DNA of 64,000 bases from Chlamydomonas reinhardtii (taxonomy: Eukaryota; Chlorophyta; Chlorophyceae; Chlamydomonadales; Chlamydomonadaceae). The number at the start of each line of letters is the position of its first letter. Positions within the stretch are counted from its first letter, which is position 1. The notes under the pieces are model-generated. The model had not been told where the DNA came from, did not search any database, and saw only the letters and a list, made by a program, of their open reading frames with translations. This document shows positions 30,873 through 41,805 of this stretch, piece by piece. The stretch is taken from the NCBI RefSeq assembly GCF_000002595.2, contig NC_057020.1:5658058-5722057 (forward strand), given 5' to 3'. A program made the position numbers and the translations under genes.

Positions 30873-31809
30873 GGCTGAGTGAAGATGCATGCTGGTGTGT
30901 TGACGCGTTCCGCGTGTTGACTGTCTCAGGCCGCTCCCGCATCACTGTAATGTTTGGGGGGTATCGGTAACTCCAGCTCTAAGGGACTCGAAGTCTGGCC
31001 CGGGCACTCCTCCGAAACAAGATACGCAGAGTTGAGGGCAGGCGTGGGCACCGGCGACGACGGCGGCCAGGGCCCGTTGGGGGCCACCGCCGCCACTCCG
31101 CCATTGCGCGCGCGAACCTGTGAACCCCAACTTGAAACTCCAACCCGTATTTCAGCTCGGCATGCGTGCCAACAGATCATGCATCGCTGTCGGCGCGCCC
31201 ATCCCCCCCCGGCCGCCCGCTTCAGCCCCGTCTCCACCGCACGACTTCCTCTTGCCCCATAAAAGCTGTTTGCTGTCTGCTTACGGGTCTGGGCATCGGC
31301 TGCACCCTACGGGACCTCGCCAACCTGCCTTGAACCCTGTCCCATCACACGCCCCATAAAAACTGACATCATGATGTCCACACCGCGCTGCTCCAGGCTG
31401 ACCTCCTCCGGGCTGGGCGGCTCCATTCAAAACAAGAGGCATTACCAAATCAAGAGGCATCGGGCCCGCGAATCCCGTTCCACGCGACGATGCCACCTAG
31501 GTTCAGCGGGTGGCAACGTTGGTGCTCTTGCGCTTATTTGGCTGCCGTTGCTGTTGCTGCATACTATTATTTACATTGTTCATGTTCCACCCCCTTGAGA
31601 GACCATTCACGCGATTCCTTTGCGACGTCGGCCCCCCGCCCCCCCCCCCCCGCCCCCCCGCCCCCCGCGCCTGTGCCTTGCAAACAAACTCCCCGCGCCT
31701 TCCCCCCGCCCCCCGCGCCGCACGGCGGCTCTAAAAGTGCACGGACACAGAAGTGAAGTGAAGGACACAGAAGTGAAGTGAAGGAAGTGGAAGTGAAAGT
31801 GAAAAAATG
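30873..31809. other. Gene-free segment at the right side of the insert
   Basis: Contains C-homopolymer-rich sequence at 31630-31715 and a 22-bp direct repeat of GGACACAGAAGTGAAGTGAA at about 31741-31785. No coding frame supported. Confidence 0.4.
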
Positions 31810-31985
31810 TCGGATTCGTACCTGAGCGCCAGCGTAGATGAGCAAAACTTCCCATCTTCACTGCGTAGATGCGGTCCCACGAATCCGCAGAATTTCACCT
31901 GCAATCTGAAGATGCACTTTCCAAAAATCCTAAAATGTATCTACCAAAAAGCGGAAATTTTCAAAATTTCTACAGTGTAGATGGA
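31810..31985. repeat. A/T-rich structured segment, candidate transposon terminus
   Basis: An inverted pair CGGATTCGT / ACGAATCCG lies at about 31810 and 31878. CATCTTCA / TGAAGATG makes another inverted pair. GTAGAT occurs at least three times in either orientation. GAAATTTTCAAAATTTC (about 31953-31969) is a near-perfect palindrome followed by CTACAGTGTAG. Composition is sharply different from the VARL exon on its right. Confidence 0.55.
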
Positions 31986-34900
31986 AGATACGGGCACTGG
32001 CAACGGTCCCGGCAGGCGATCCTCTGCAGCCAGAGACTCGGGAAGCGGCCGGCGGCGGCGCGTGCCGTTGCCGCCGATGCGGCGGATGGGCGTGCCGCTG
32101 GCGGCCTTGCCGCCCCTTGCGCCGGCGGCGGCACGTGAGCCGGACGGCCCCGCTGCCGCTGCTGCTGCTGCCGTGGAAGTGGGGGTGGACACTGGCGACA
32201 CCGCAGCGGCTACATGCTTGGAGTCGGCCGCGCCGCCAGTCGCGCCGCCGCCCAACCCCCCTGCTGGGCTCGGGCCTGGCCCGGGGCCGGCGTCAGCGTC
32301 GGCGTCCGGAACACTGAGCTGCTCCTGCTGGACCGACGCCCCTGGATGCTCCAACCTGACGATCGGGATTGTGTCGGCGCCACAGATGCCATGGACACCG
32401 CTTCCGCTGGGAGCGCGCACAACAGCGGCCGGCGCCAGCGGCGATTGCGAAGAGCGCTGGTGCTGGCGTGGATGCTGTGTTTGGTGCGCTGCTGTCGCGT
32501 CTTGATGAAGCAGATTCGTCCTTGGCGCGTGGGCCTGGGGGCCGGGTGCCAGCGTTGGGAAATCCGGCGGCGCAGCTGCCGCCGCCACGGCCGCCGCAAC
32601 CGCCGGCGTGCCCGCAAACGTGGGGAAGCCGCCGGCGCCCGCGCTGCCGCCACGACGCTGCTGCTGCTGTTGTTGTTGGTGGTGGTGCTGCTGCAGGTGG
32701 TGCCCCGGGTGCAGCGCCAGCAATGGCTGCAGCGCCTGTGGTAGATGCGAGACGCCCCGGGGCACCGGCAGCGGCTGTGCGACAGCCTGGGTCCCGCGGG
32801 GCCCGGGCATGACGCCGATGCCGTCCCGGAACGCCTGGGCGGAAGAGGCGCGACTTCTGCTCGCGCTCGCTGCACCGCCGCCAGAGGCGGCGGCGCCACC
32901 GGCGCCAACATCCGCGCTCAGCGCCGTTACGTAGCGCTGAGAGCCGCTGGCGGCACCGCCCGCGGCGGCCGCCGCCACCGCCGCCGCAGAAGCTCCGGCG
33001 GCGCCGCTGGCTGCACCCATGATGCTAAAGCTGCCGCCAGCGCTGCCGCTGCCGGGCTGCCACGTCGGCGCGAGACTGAGGCTGCCGGCTGGGCTGGTGC
33101 CCGCGCGGACGACGCTGGACACTACGCTCTGTGCACCCCCTCCGGCTGCGCCGCCACCGCCGTAGTTGACGGCGGCGCCACCTCCGGGGCCGAAAAGCGC
33201 CGCCAGGCGCTGAGCACTGCCAGCGGCACCGCTGCCGGCACGGACGCTGCCGCTGCCGGCGCGGACGTTTGTCGGGTAGGCAGCACCGGCCAGGCCCAAG
33301 CCTACGCGATGGCCTGAGCCGCCCAGGCTTGTATCACCAAGAGGGGACAGGTGACCTGAGAGCGGCTGACCGGCGGCGGCGCCGCCACCAGGGATGGCGC
33401 CGCCGTCGGAACCATGCAAGAGCTCAAACAGGGCAAGGTTGAGCTCTGCCTCAGCGCCCTCCAGCGCGAGGCTGTTTGCAGCCTCAGAAGGGCGCGGCAG
33501 CTGCTGCGCCTGCTGCGCCTGCTGCGCCTGCTGCGCCTGCCGTTGCTGCGCCTGCTGTTGCTGCAGTAATAGCTGCTGCTGCTGCTGCTGCTGATGCCGG
33601 TGCTGCTGTTGCTGCTGGAGATGGAGCTGCTGTTGTGCCGCCTGCTGTTGTTGGTCCTGCTGCTGCTGCTGCTGCTGCTGCTGTTGGGACTGTGGCTGCT
33701 GTTGGAACTGTGGCTGCTGCTGCTGCTGCTGTGACTGTTGCTGCTGCTGCTGCCGCTGCTGTGACTGTTGCTGCTGCATCATGAGCTGCCGCTGCAGCAG
33801 CTCAATCTGCTCCTGCTGCTGCCTCAGGAGCTGCTGCTGCTGCGCCAGCAGCTGCTGCGCGTCTGCCTGCTGTTGCGCCTGCAGCTGCTGCAGCTGCGTA
33901 TCCGCTGCCACAAGCCCGCCGCCGCTGGCATCTGCGCCGCCGCCACCGGCCGTCACTGCTGGCGCGTGAGCAGGTGGCGGGCTGCTGCTGCCATCCATGA
34001 GCATTGCCGTAGCTGGCACCTGCTGCTGTTGCTGTAATTGATGGTGTAGTTGATGGTGTTGCGGCTCCACGGGTGTGCCGGGGCCCCAGAAGTCAGGCAT
34101 ATCTAACAGGGCATCAAGCGGGTCCGCGGTGGCGGCGACGCGGCTGGCGGCGGCGGCCGCCGTCGCGTCGAGCGCCGCAAAGGCGGCGGCGGCTGGGTGC
34201 TTCAGCTGTCGTCGTGACTGCAGTCCCAGCGTACCAGCGCGCTGCACGGGCTCACTAGGGGCGTGCAGCTCCAGCTGCTGGCGTTGCTGCTGCTGTTGCG
34301 GCGGAGGCTGCGCCGACGCCACATGCGGGTAGCTGGAGCTGCTGTCCACGCGGCGGCGCTTCGCGGGATCGCTGCCGTGGGCGGCGGCGGCGGCGGCTGT
34401 AGCAGCGCTGGCGGCACCCGCGGCAGCGCTGTTATTTTCTTGGTACGCGCCTGCCTCGGAGACTGCGACAGCGCCGTCCTCAGCTGTAGCAGCCGAGCTG
34501 GCGATGTGCAGCGACGCCACCGAGTTGATGAACGACGGTGACGTCTGCAACGCCAGGTTCGTGTAACCGCCGCCGCCACCAGCAGCAGCGCTGCCGCCGC
34601 CGCCGGTGGGGGTGCCCGCGGCAACGGCATCAGCGCCGCCGCCGGCGGCCGGCCCTGCCGGGAACCCGGCGCCCGGGTGCCAGGACGCGGCTCGGTTGAT
34701 GCGGGAGGATGATGCGTACGAGCTGTCACTGCCAGGCGCCGGGCCGTACACGCCGTATGGATCATACACTGGGTAGCCCAGTCCAGAACCATACACTGGC
34801 GGCGGCGCCGTCGTGTGGCCGCCGCCGCTGCCGTACAAGGGCTCGTAACCTGCGCCCGGAGCGGCGCCGTAGTGCGGGTACGGCGGATGCAAGCCAAACT

Positions 34901-35735
34901 CATGGGGCGGCGGCGGCGCCAACGGATCCAGGGCAGATTCGGATCCAGCGCCCGCGTGCGCCGCCAGGCTGTACGGGTACGGCGGTTGGCCGCCACCGTA
35001 GCGCGGGTAGTACGGCGCCGGGTAGGTCGGCGGGCGGACCATTGGCGGCGGCGGCGCGTGTTGGTGGCCCGTTTGTCGGCGCGGCAGTAGCAGCGACAGC
35101 GGCGCAGCCTGTGCCGAGGCAGGGCGGTAGGACGGCTGCTGCTGCGGTAGCGACTGGTCCAGAGCCGGCACCGCCGCCGCCGTGTCAGCAGCAGCCCCCG
35201 GCGGAAGCGACCAGGCACGTACGTTGATGTCGCCTGCGCCTGCTAACGCCGTGGCGGCTGCAGCCGAGCTCCCGGCGCCGAACGGGCGCTTGATCGGGGA
35301 GCTGCGCGGGGAGGCTGGCTGTAGCAGCACCTGCGTTCCGCCGCCTGTGCCGAATCGCGGCTGCCCCAATCCCCGGCCGGCTGTAGCGCCGCCCAAGCCC
35401 GTGCTGCTAGCCTGCAGGCCAGGATTCGGCCCGGGGGCCATGCTGAGTGACAGGGAGCGTGTCAGCGGCGAGCTGCCTGCCATCGCAGCCGCCCCGCCTG
35501 CGTCGCGCTGGGCGAAGTGGGCCGCCAATGATGAACCCGACTGCCCTGGCTCCGCCACGGCACCGCCTGTGCCTGCGGCGGCACCCGAAGACCAGGTGCC
35601 GTGCACGGACGCTAGCATGGCAGACTCCTGGGCGTTCTGGGGACCCAGCGTTTGGAAGGCAAACGGCGAGGGCGGCAGTGGCTGCCCGTTCCCACGCAGC
35701 CCGGCGCTCGGCAGGTTCGGCAGGGACGCTTCCAT
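31986..35735 (-). CDS. VARL-family protein, N-terminal large exon
   Basis: One minus-strand frame of about 1250 codons runs from an ATG at 35735 (in-frame TAA just upstream) to about 31986, where it enters A/T-rich non-VARL sequence. It shares with the plus-strand VARL gene a Tyr/Pro-rich region (YPAPYYPRYGGG, YDPYGVYGP), the motif NRAASWHPG near residue 349, and the nuclear-localisation-like AKRRRV. A Gln-rich block, with runs of up to about 11 Gln, spans roughly 33860-33500. The C-terminal visible end is basic (RRIGGNGTRRRRPLPE). No SAND domain is in this part; the matching SAND exons lie on the same strand at 24538-23354. The interruption is probably an insertion into the exon, since the paralogue is continuous here. 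Coding bias and absence of stops indicate a recently functional gene. Confidence 0.7.
33500..33860. repeat. CTG/CAG trinucleotide-rich tract encoding poly-Gln
   Basis: Several (CTG)4-9 blocks separated by TGT, TTG and GCG interruptions. On the coding minus strand they read as Gln runs within the VARL N-terminal exon. Confidence 0.85.
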
Positions 35736-36975
35736 TTATATGACGTGACTGCGTCGTCGTTAAGGGGCAGCGGTCACAAAGACCCTGCGCGGTTTGCAGT
35801 GACCAGCCAGCACCCCTACAAAAAAGGAAATGCAAAGCAAGACCGGTCGAAATGGGTCACCTAAGCCCACGAGCAACCAGGCAATGCAGGCAGAATAGCA
35901 TGAGGTATTATGTCACAGAAGCTGACAGCCCAAAGCATCCGGTGCTAGGACAAACAAAGCCGGGAATGGGATGAAAACCTGCCGCAGCGTTTACAACAGG
36001 CCCCTCGTCTATGTCACGAGAGCAGCAGTTGTAAAAGACAACTTGAAGAAGTGCTGAGTACAGGCCCCGGGGCGTCAAGGACACTGGCCACGAAGCAAAC
36101 AGAGAACCTGAGACCATTGCCTGCTTTCTCACGTCACACATACTGAATGTAAGTTTTAGGTGCTCCCTCCTTTGTACGCGGAGCAAAACACGACGTCGTC
36201 GGCCAAGTTTGTGCTGTGCGTTTCGCGGGATGCAAAACTGCTGCTTGCAACCAGAAGCAAAACTTATGCAAGCGACTTCTATGTGTCCTGCTGTGCACGA
36301 AATTGAGTTGCCGCAAACTCGAGTTCGCGCTTCGTGTTGTGAGATGCCATGATATATATTTACGATAGGTTATTAGGCTAGGCTTCCTATACGTAGAATA
36401 AGGACATTCACGGAAAACGGGCTCGGGTCTTGGACTCGGACAATCATGCTAGTCATAATTCGACACTAGTCCCCGCTGTCTCCTCAGCAGGCGCGACGGC
36501 AACAGAAATTGACATCCCTTAACTTCTGAGATTCAAATGAATCTTCTTGTATTCATCAGACACTGCGTTGCGGCGTCCATTTGCTCGCTCGGACTGTTGG
36601 GGGCAGTCGTGCGCAGCCTGGGCGTGTTGCAAGTATATTGAATTACGCTGCGCCGTCTGGAACGACTGCCCTCTCCTGCGCTCGCGCGAGCAAGGCGCGG
36701 CGCGGCACCGAGTACATAAAAAGGTAGACTTCGCAACCTGTCGCAACTTTAACTGGCGGTCAAAAACTAACTGCCGACGCTTCTGCGCCGCTTGATATTC
36801 CTTGCGATATTTGTGCGGGGATTAAACCTTGCTCATACCAGTTGCAAGTAAGTTCCAGAGGCGGGCAAGCCAGCGGCTCTGAGTCTGTACGCAATTCCAG
36901 CAGCCCGGCGCTTCCCACAGCGCTTCCCAACTTCGACATCCCTCGAACTCGTCGCGCTCGTTTCCAAAATTCCTA
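35736..36975. other. Intergenic, 5' flank of the minus-strand VARL gene
   Basis: No supported gene. A minus-strand CGCAG acceptor-like site at about 35750 may end a 5' UTR intron. The interval 36340-36420 is A/T-rich. A CAA|GTAAGT donor-like site at about 36845 and an A/T-rich stretch before it could mark the 5' end of a plus-strand transcript. Confidence 0.35.
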
Positions 36976-36994
36976 GTGCCGGGCCAGGCCAGCC

Positions 36995-37356
36995 TCCCGC
37001 TGCCCCCGCCCACGCACTGCAGCTGTCGCAGCAGCAGCCGCAGCAGCCCCCGCAGCAGCCCAAGCCTGACGCCCTACCGACGGCCCCGCCGCCCCCCAAG
37101 CAGATACGCTGCCGCTGCCACCACCATCGCCGCCGCCGCAGCCGCCGCTGCCGTCGCCGCCGCCGGCTGCTCCCGCAGCTGTCGCGCCAATGCGCTGACA
37201 GCGCCCAGCAGCCCCCCAGCCGCCGCCGGCGCCGCCGCCGCGCCAGCGCCGCCGCCATTCCTGGCGCCTGCACGTCGAACGGGTCGTGACGGGTTGTGGC
37301 AGGTTCATTCGACGATGCTCCATGCCAGCGGGTGCTTGCTAGGCGCATGCACCTAG
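36995..37356 (+). pseudogene. Possible plus-strand coding fragment with two frames, unassigned
   Basis: After a GGCCAG acceptor-like site the frame reads a Gln/Pro segment (ALQLSQQQPQQPPQQPKPDA, then LPTAPPPPKQ). Coding-like Ala/Pro-rich sequence (ATTIAAAAAAAVAAAGC and later PAPPPFLAPARRTGRDG) continues in a different frame to a TAG at 37354-37356. No ATG or domain was found. It may be a degenerate gene fragment, an exon pair with an unseen tiny intron, or a sequencing indel. The minus-strand frames here are Arg/Cys-rich shadows. Confidence 0.25.
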
Positions 37357-38050
37357 CTACTCATTTTTAACGCTATTTGGCAATGTTGGTCCAATAGCCA
37401 CAACGCCAACAGCAACAACATGCACACCCGACGCGCGCCATTCCCACACCCCGACCCATATGGCGTCTGTTGAGTGTCATTCTTGTTGGGAATGGTGGAA
37501 ACACCCCACCCACCCCCACCCACGGGGCGCACTCTGGCGGGCCGTATGGCAAATCCTTGCAAGGCCTGGGCGGGCCACGTGTGGGCGGGTGCACAACTAA
37601 TCCCCATCGAGCTACAACAAGCGGCAGAGCGCCGTGAAGTGTGCTTGCAGATGGCGTGATCCAATTCCAAATCCTCGTCCGAGTGCATGCGGGGTTGTCG
37701 GGACGTATCGGCCCCGCCGGTGGACCAGGGGTTATCAGCATAGGGGGCCCAACCGTGTCCACTAGCCCGCGTCTAGAATGCCCCACATTTGCAAACCATG
37801 CTTTCGGAACAGTCCAATTCATGCGCCCAAACTCATACCAGTGGCATCTATAAGCTGTCATATGTACTGCAAACAAGTCTGGGAGTTATCGTAGGTCAGT
37901 AGCCAGTAGGGGGCCGTGCCGAAGTGCGCCCCGTGTGCCCCATGACGCCGTGCGTGCCCACCCCCACCACGCCACAAACACACCACACCCGCATGCCCAC
38001 GCCGCCATCCCCCACACACAAGCACCCTCATCCCCCCTGTGCTCCGCCGT
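37357..38050. other. Gene-free stretch
   Basis: No convincing coding frame. It lies beyond the 3' end of the minus-strand gene at 38179. Confidence 0.4.
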
Positions 38051-38092
38051 TTTAGTTGGTTTTGGTTTAGTTTGGGCTGGTATTTACAACCC
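38051..38092 (+). repeat. Dispersed short repeat, copy B, carrying a minus-strand TGTAA
   Basis: Core TTTGGGCTGGTATTTACAAC. Read on the minus strand it contains TGTAA (38088-38084), 91 bases after the stop of the unrecognised minus-strand gene, the right place for its polyadenylation signal. Confidence 0.65.
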
Positions 38093-38178
38093 CCCTGTGC
38101 GCTCTGTATGCGGGCTTGCTACGGGTTCCTCCGATTCCCGTGTATCCCGGGCTTGGAATCGATTACCCCATCACACCA

Positions 38179-40206
38179 TCACCACCCATCCCCGCCGCAC
38201 CCCACCCCCTTCGTGCCTCCGGTTTCGCTGTTTCCTAGGCGAACCCAACTCGGCCCCGCCCCCGCCGCCGCCCCCGCCCCTGCCCCCGCCCCCGCCCCCA
38301 CCCCCGCCCCCACCCCCGCCCCCACCCCCGCCCCCGCCCCCGCCCCCGCCCCCGCCCCCGCCCCCGCCCCCGCCCGCACCTGCGGGCCTCGGCTTGGCGC
38401 TCATCCACAGCGCCGCGGCGTCTGCGCCCCACAGCATGGACGCCACGCCGCCCTCGCTGGAGTTGAGCTGGCGGCGGCTGGTGCCCATCAGGGAGGCGCG
38501 GGCGCCCGGCTGCGGCGCCGCCTGCGTGCGTTGGTTGGTTAGTTGGTTGGTTGGTTGGTGGTTGGGTGGGTGGGTGGGTGGGTTGGACGGAGAGGGGCAG
38601 CACGGGAAGGCGCGTGCGCGTGCGCCAGAGGTGCGTGGAACGTGCCGTTCGGCGCGCCGAGCCAGGAGCTGACGTGTGCACGTGCGCACGTGTGTGCTCA
38701 TGCGCACGTGCATCCTTGCCGAGGTCCTGACATGTGCGCTTCCCTAGGTCTGTCCAGCCGGATCCCTGCACTGCCGGATGCCCCCGGCCCCTTGCCTCCT
38801 GCCACCCCGCCGCTTCGTCTCCTGCCGCCCGCCCCCTCGTCTCCTGCCGCTCCTGTCCCTCGTGTGCCGTCTGTCCCGCCCCGCCCCGCCCTGCCCCCTT
38901 CCCTCCCGCAGCAGTCATGTCCCTCCCTCCCCCTGCATAGGATTGGGACCTCTTCACGGGTCTCGGGAATACAACGAACCCCCTCCCTGCACCTCTACCC
39001 CCACCCCCCGGCTCCCAGCTCTCACCTGCCCCGGGCTGAGCGCCTCCGGCGGCGCCCCGCCGCTGGTGCTGGTTCCCACCTCGCTGGCCTCCACGTATTT
39101 GAGGGTGGCCAGGAACAGATCCATGTCCTCGGCGTAGGCAAACACCTGGGGGGAGGGAGAGGGGGAGGAGGGAAGGAGCAGGGGAGGAACAGGGGAGGAG
39201 GGAGGGTGGGAGGAGGGGAGGAGGGAGGCAGCGGCGGCATCAGCGATAGCGGCTTCAGCAGCGGCGGAGGACAGAGGTGGAAAGCAAGGAGGGAGGAGAG
39301 GCAAGGACAGAGGAGGGAGGAGCAGGGTTTCTAGGCATGGCAGCGTGGGGAGCCGGGGAGGAGGTGAGTTGGCGCGCAGCACCGCCGCGCCACTGCCCCC
39401 TTTCACGCCCCCCCCCCAGCCTGCCACGGTCTACCATATTCCGCTACTACGGTAGTCCTAGTCATACATGTAACCTGACTGCGCGACTGTTTCCTTACGG
39501 GATTGGTTCAACGTTAAGCCCCTCTCACCCCCCCCCCCACCCGCCCCGGGTGTCTCACCACGTGCGCGGGCCCCCACTCCAGCGCGCGCGCGTTGCGCTG
39601 GCAGCGCATGACCGTGGGCAGCCCCCTCATGGAGTACAGGAACTGGCTGCCCTGAAGCAGCTGCAGCCTGTGGGGAGCCATGAGGGGGGGGGGAGGAGGC
39701 GCCGGCAGGCAGACAGGCAGGCAGGCAGGCAGGCAGGCAGGACGTGTATATGTGCTTGTTGAAGGGGAAAGAGAACGTGACTGTGTGTTAGGAGAGCACA
39801 AAGGGACAAGGTTGACACGGTGCGCATGCGGATGCCCCCAAGCAAACAGCGGGCCGTGACGTGTGTGCGTGTGTGTGTGTGCGCGCGCATGAAGTTGGGG
39901 CAGTGCGTTAGGTGCTGTTCTGTGAAGCCGATGTTTTGTGCATGCGCGTGTGTGCACGTATGCACGTGTGTGCTCAATTGGTGCATGCGCCCAAGTGCGG
40001 AGCCGCCCGCCGGCCCCCCCCCCTGCCCGCCCCTGCGCTCCTGCGCCCCAGCACCCGCCTGTACGACAGCGCGTGCGGGCGCTTGCGTGTGAACTTGGGG
40101 CTGGGCGGCTCGTACTTGAAGCTGAGCTGCTGGTCCGAGCCCACAGCAGTCAGCGTGAAGCCTGCAGCGGGGCGAGGGGAGGCAGAGGCAGAGGCAGCGG
40201 GGCGAG

Positions 40207-40237
<31 letters not shown>

Positions 40238-41716
40238 GAGTAAAGGCCATAAGTACCGTACATTGTGACAGTGGGGCTGAGTGGGGCGGAGATAGACAGA
40301 GGGAAAGGGACAGAGAGGGTGAAGAGTTCTATGGGAGGGGTTTTCAAGGAAAAGCAGTTGGGGCGTTGTTCTCACCAATCCCGGGAAGCCACAAGAGACA
40401 CGCGGGTCATTAGGTCGGGAAGCGGGGCGGGAGTGCTGTGCCCAAGCTGTCAGTCCCGGGGGAGGCAGGAGCGTGTCTACCTAAATCCCAGCATGAGTAT
40501 CCAGACGCCAGCGGGTTGCTGAGCAGGCACTGCCCCTCGCCCCCATCCCCACGACAGTTGGGACATGCTCGTTGGCCCCCGGCATGCTCCTTGCGCCCGC
40601 GCACAACCCACAACACACAGCCCGCCCCCCCAAACACACAGCGCAGCGACCCAACCCCGGCCCCGGCCCCGGCCACACGCAACCCATGTTTCAGTTGGGT
40701 TTGCAGTAAAATACCTCTTCCCCCCCCTCCCCCGCCCCTGCCCTCACCTGCGCCACTGGGCGCCGCCGCCAGCTCCGCAAGGTGCCCGTCCAGCACCACC
40801 GCTGGCCGGTAGCCCTGGGGGGGGGCGGGTAAGCCATGTGAACGGGGGGATTGAAGATACCAGCCCAAACTGAACCAAACCGGGGGGTTGGGGAGGCGGG
40901 AAAGCACCCGCACCCGCACCCGCAAAGGGGCCCAGGCGCCGGGCCGTGGGCACTGAAGCCTGCGCGACAGCAGCGCCGCAGCCCGCCACACGGCCCCTCC
41001 ACACGCCCGTCTGCCCGCAGGCCGCGGCCCACTGCCGCCCCAACTCACCCTCCCAACCACGCTCCCACCCACACCTTGGCCGCCCCAGCATTCCCAGGCG
41101 CCTCCCAAGCGTCCCCGCTGTCGTCCCTCTATCGGTACTAACACCACTGTCGCTCCCCCCTCCCTCCACCCCTCGCCCGCCCCCCGCTCCTCCCCCCGGC
41201 CCCCCCGTCCTAACCTTGCTCCTCCCCTCGCCGCCCTCGCCACACCTCGCTCCCCCCGCTCCTCCCCTTGATCCTCCCCTTACTCCTCCCGCTGTCGCTC
41301 CTGTTCCGCCCGCTCACCTGCACAGCCTTGGAAACCGCCGCCACCACAAACACCTGGCTGCGTGTGAACACGTTGGACCTGTGCAGGGAGGAGGAGGGGG
41401 AAGGCAGGTGGTCAGGAGGGAAGAGCGGTGGGGAGGTGAGAGCTGGTGGGAGGAAGAGGGAGGAGAGGGACAGGAGCAGGGAAGGGAGGTGGGGAGGTAG
41501 CGATGGAGAGCGGTGGTGGGGAGTAGCGCCTACGGTTTGCGTAAGTTGAAAGTTGAAACCAAACTCCCACATGTACCGAAAGCTCGCAGGGGTGTTTGCG
41601 GATTGTGTTGCACGGTATCCAGCCAGGGGACGGGTCTGTGGCGCCTCCAGGCCGGCATGGACGGAGCCAGCGCCGTGCGTGCATCCGGACAAGGCCAAGT
41701 AACCACGACGGCCACA

Positions 41717-41805
<89 letters not shown>

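Larger units (their letters stand above)
24639..31985 (+). mobile_element. Probable hAT-bearing insert within the minus-strand VARL gene
   Basis: This block separates two parts of one VARL gene that are contiguous in the paralogue at 14266-18465. It contains a spliced hAT transposase gene (+), three tandem arrays (173-, 42- and 83-bp units) and, at its right edge (31810-31985), an A/T-rich structured segment. That segment has an inverted pair CGGATTCGT / ACGAATCCG, several GTAGAT motifs, and the near-palindrome GAAATTTTCAAAATTTC next to CTACAGTGTAG. Such subterminal structure is typical of DNA transposon ends. The left end lies in the N gap, so terminal inverted repeats and an 8-bp target duplication cannot be checked. 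The right boundary is inferred from where VARL coding character stops. Confidence 0.5.

Noticed and set aside
29141-30882. Long plus-strand ORFs of 443 and 327 codons
   Set aside because: They lie in the 83-bp minisatellite, whose units have no stop in any plus frame; protein repeats simply follow the DNA period.
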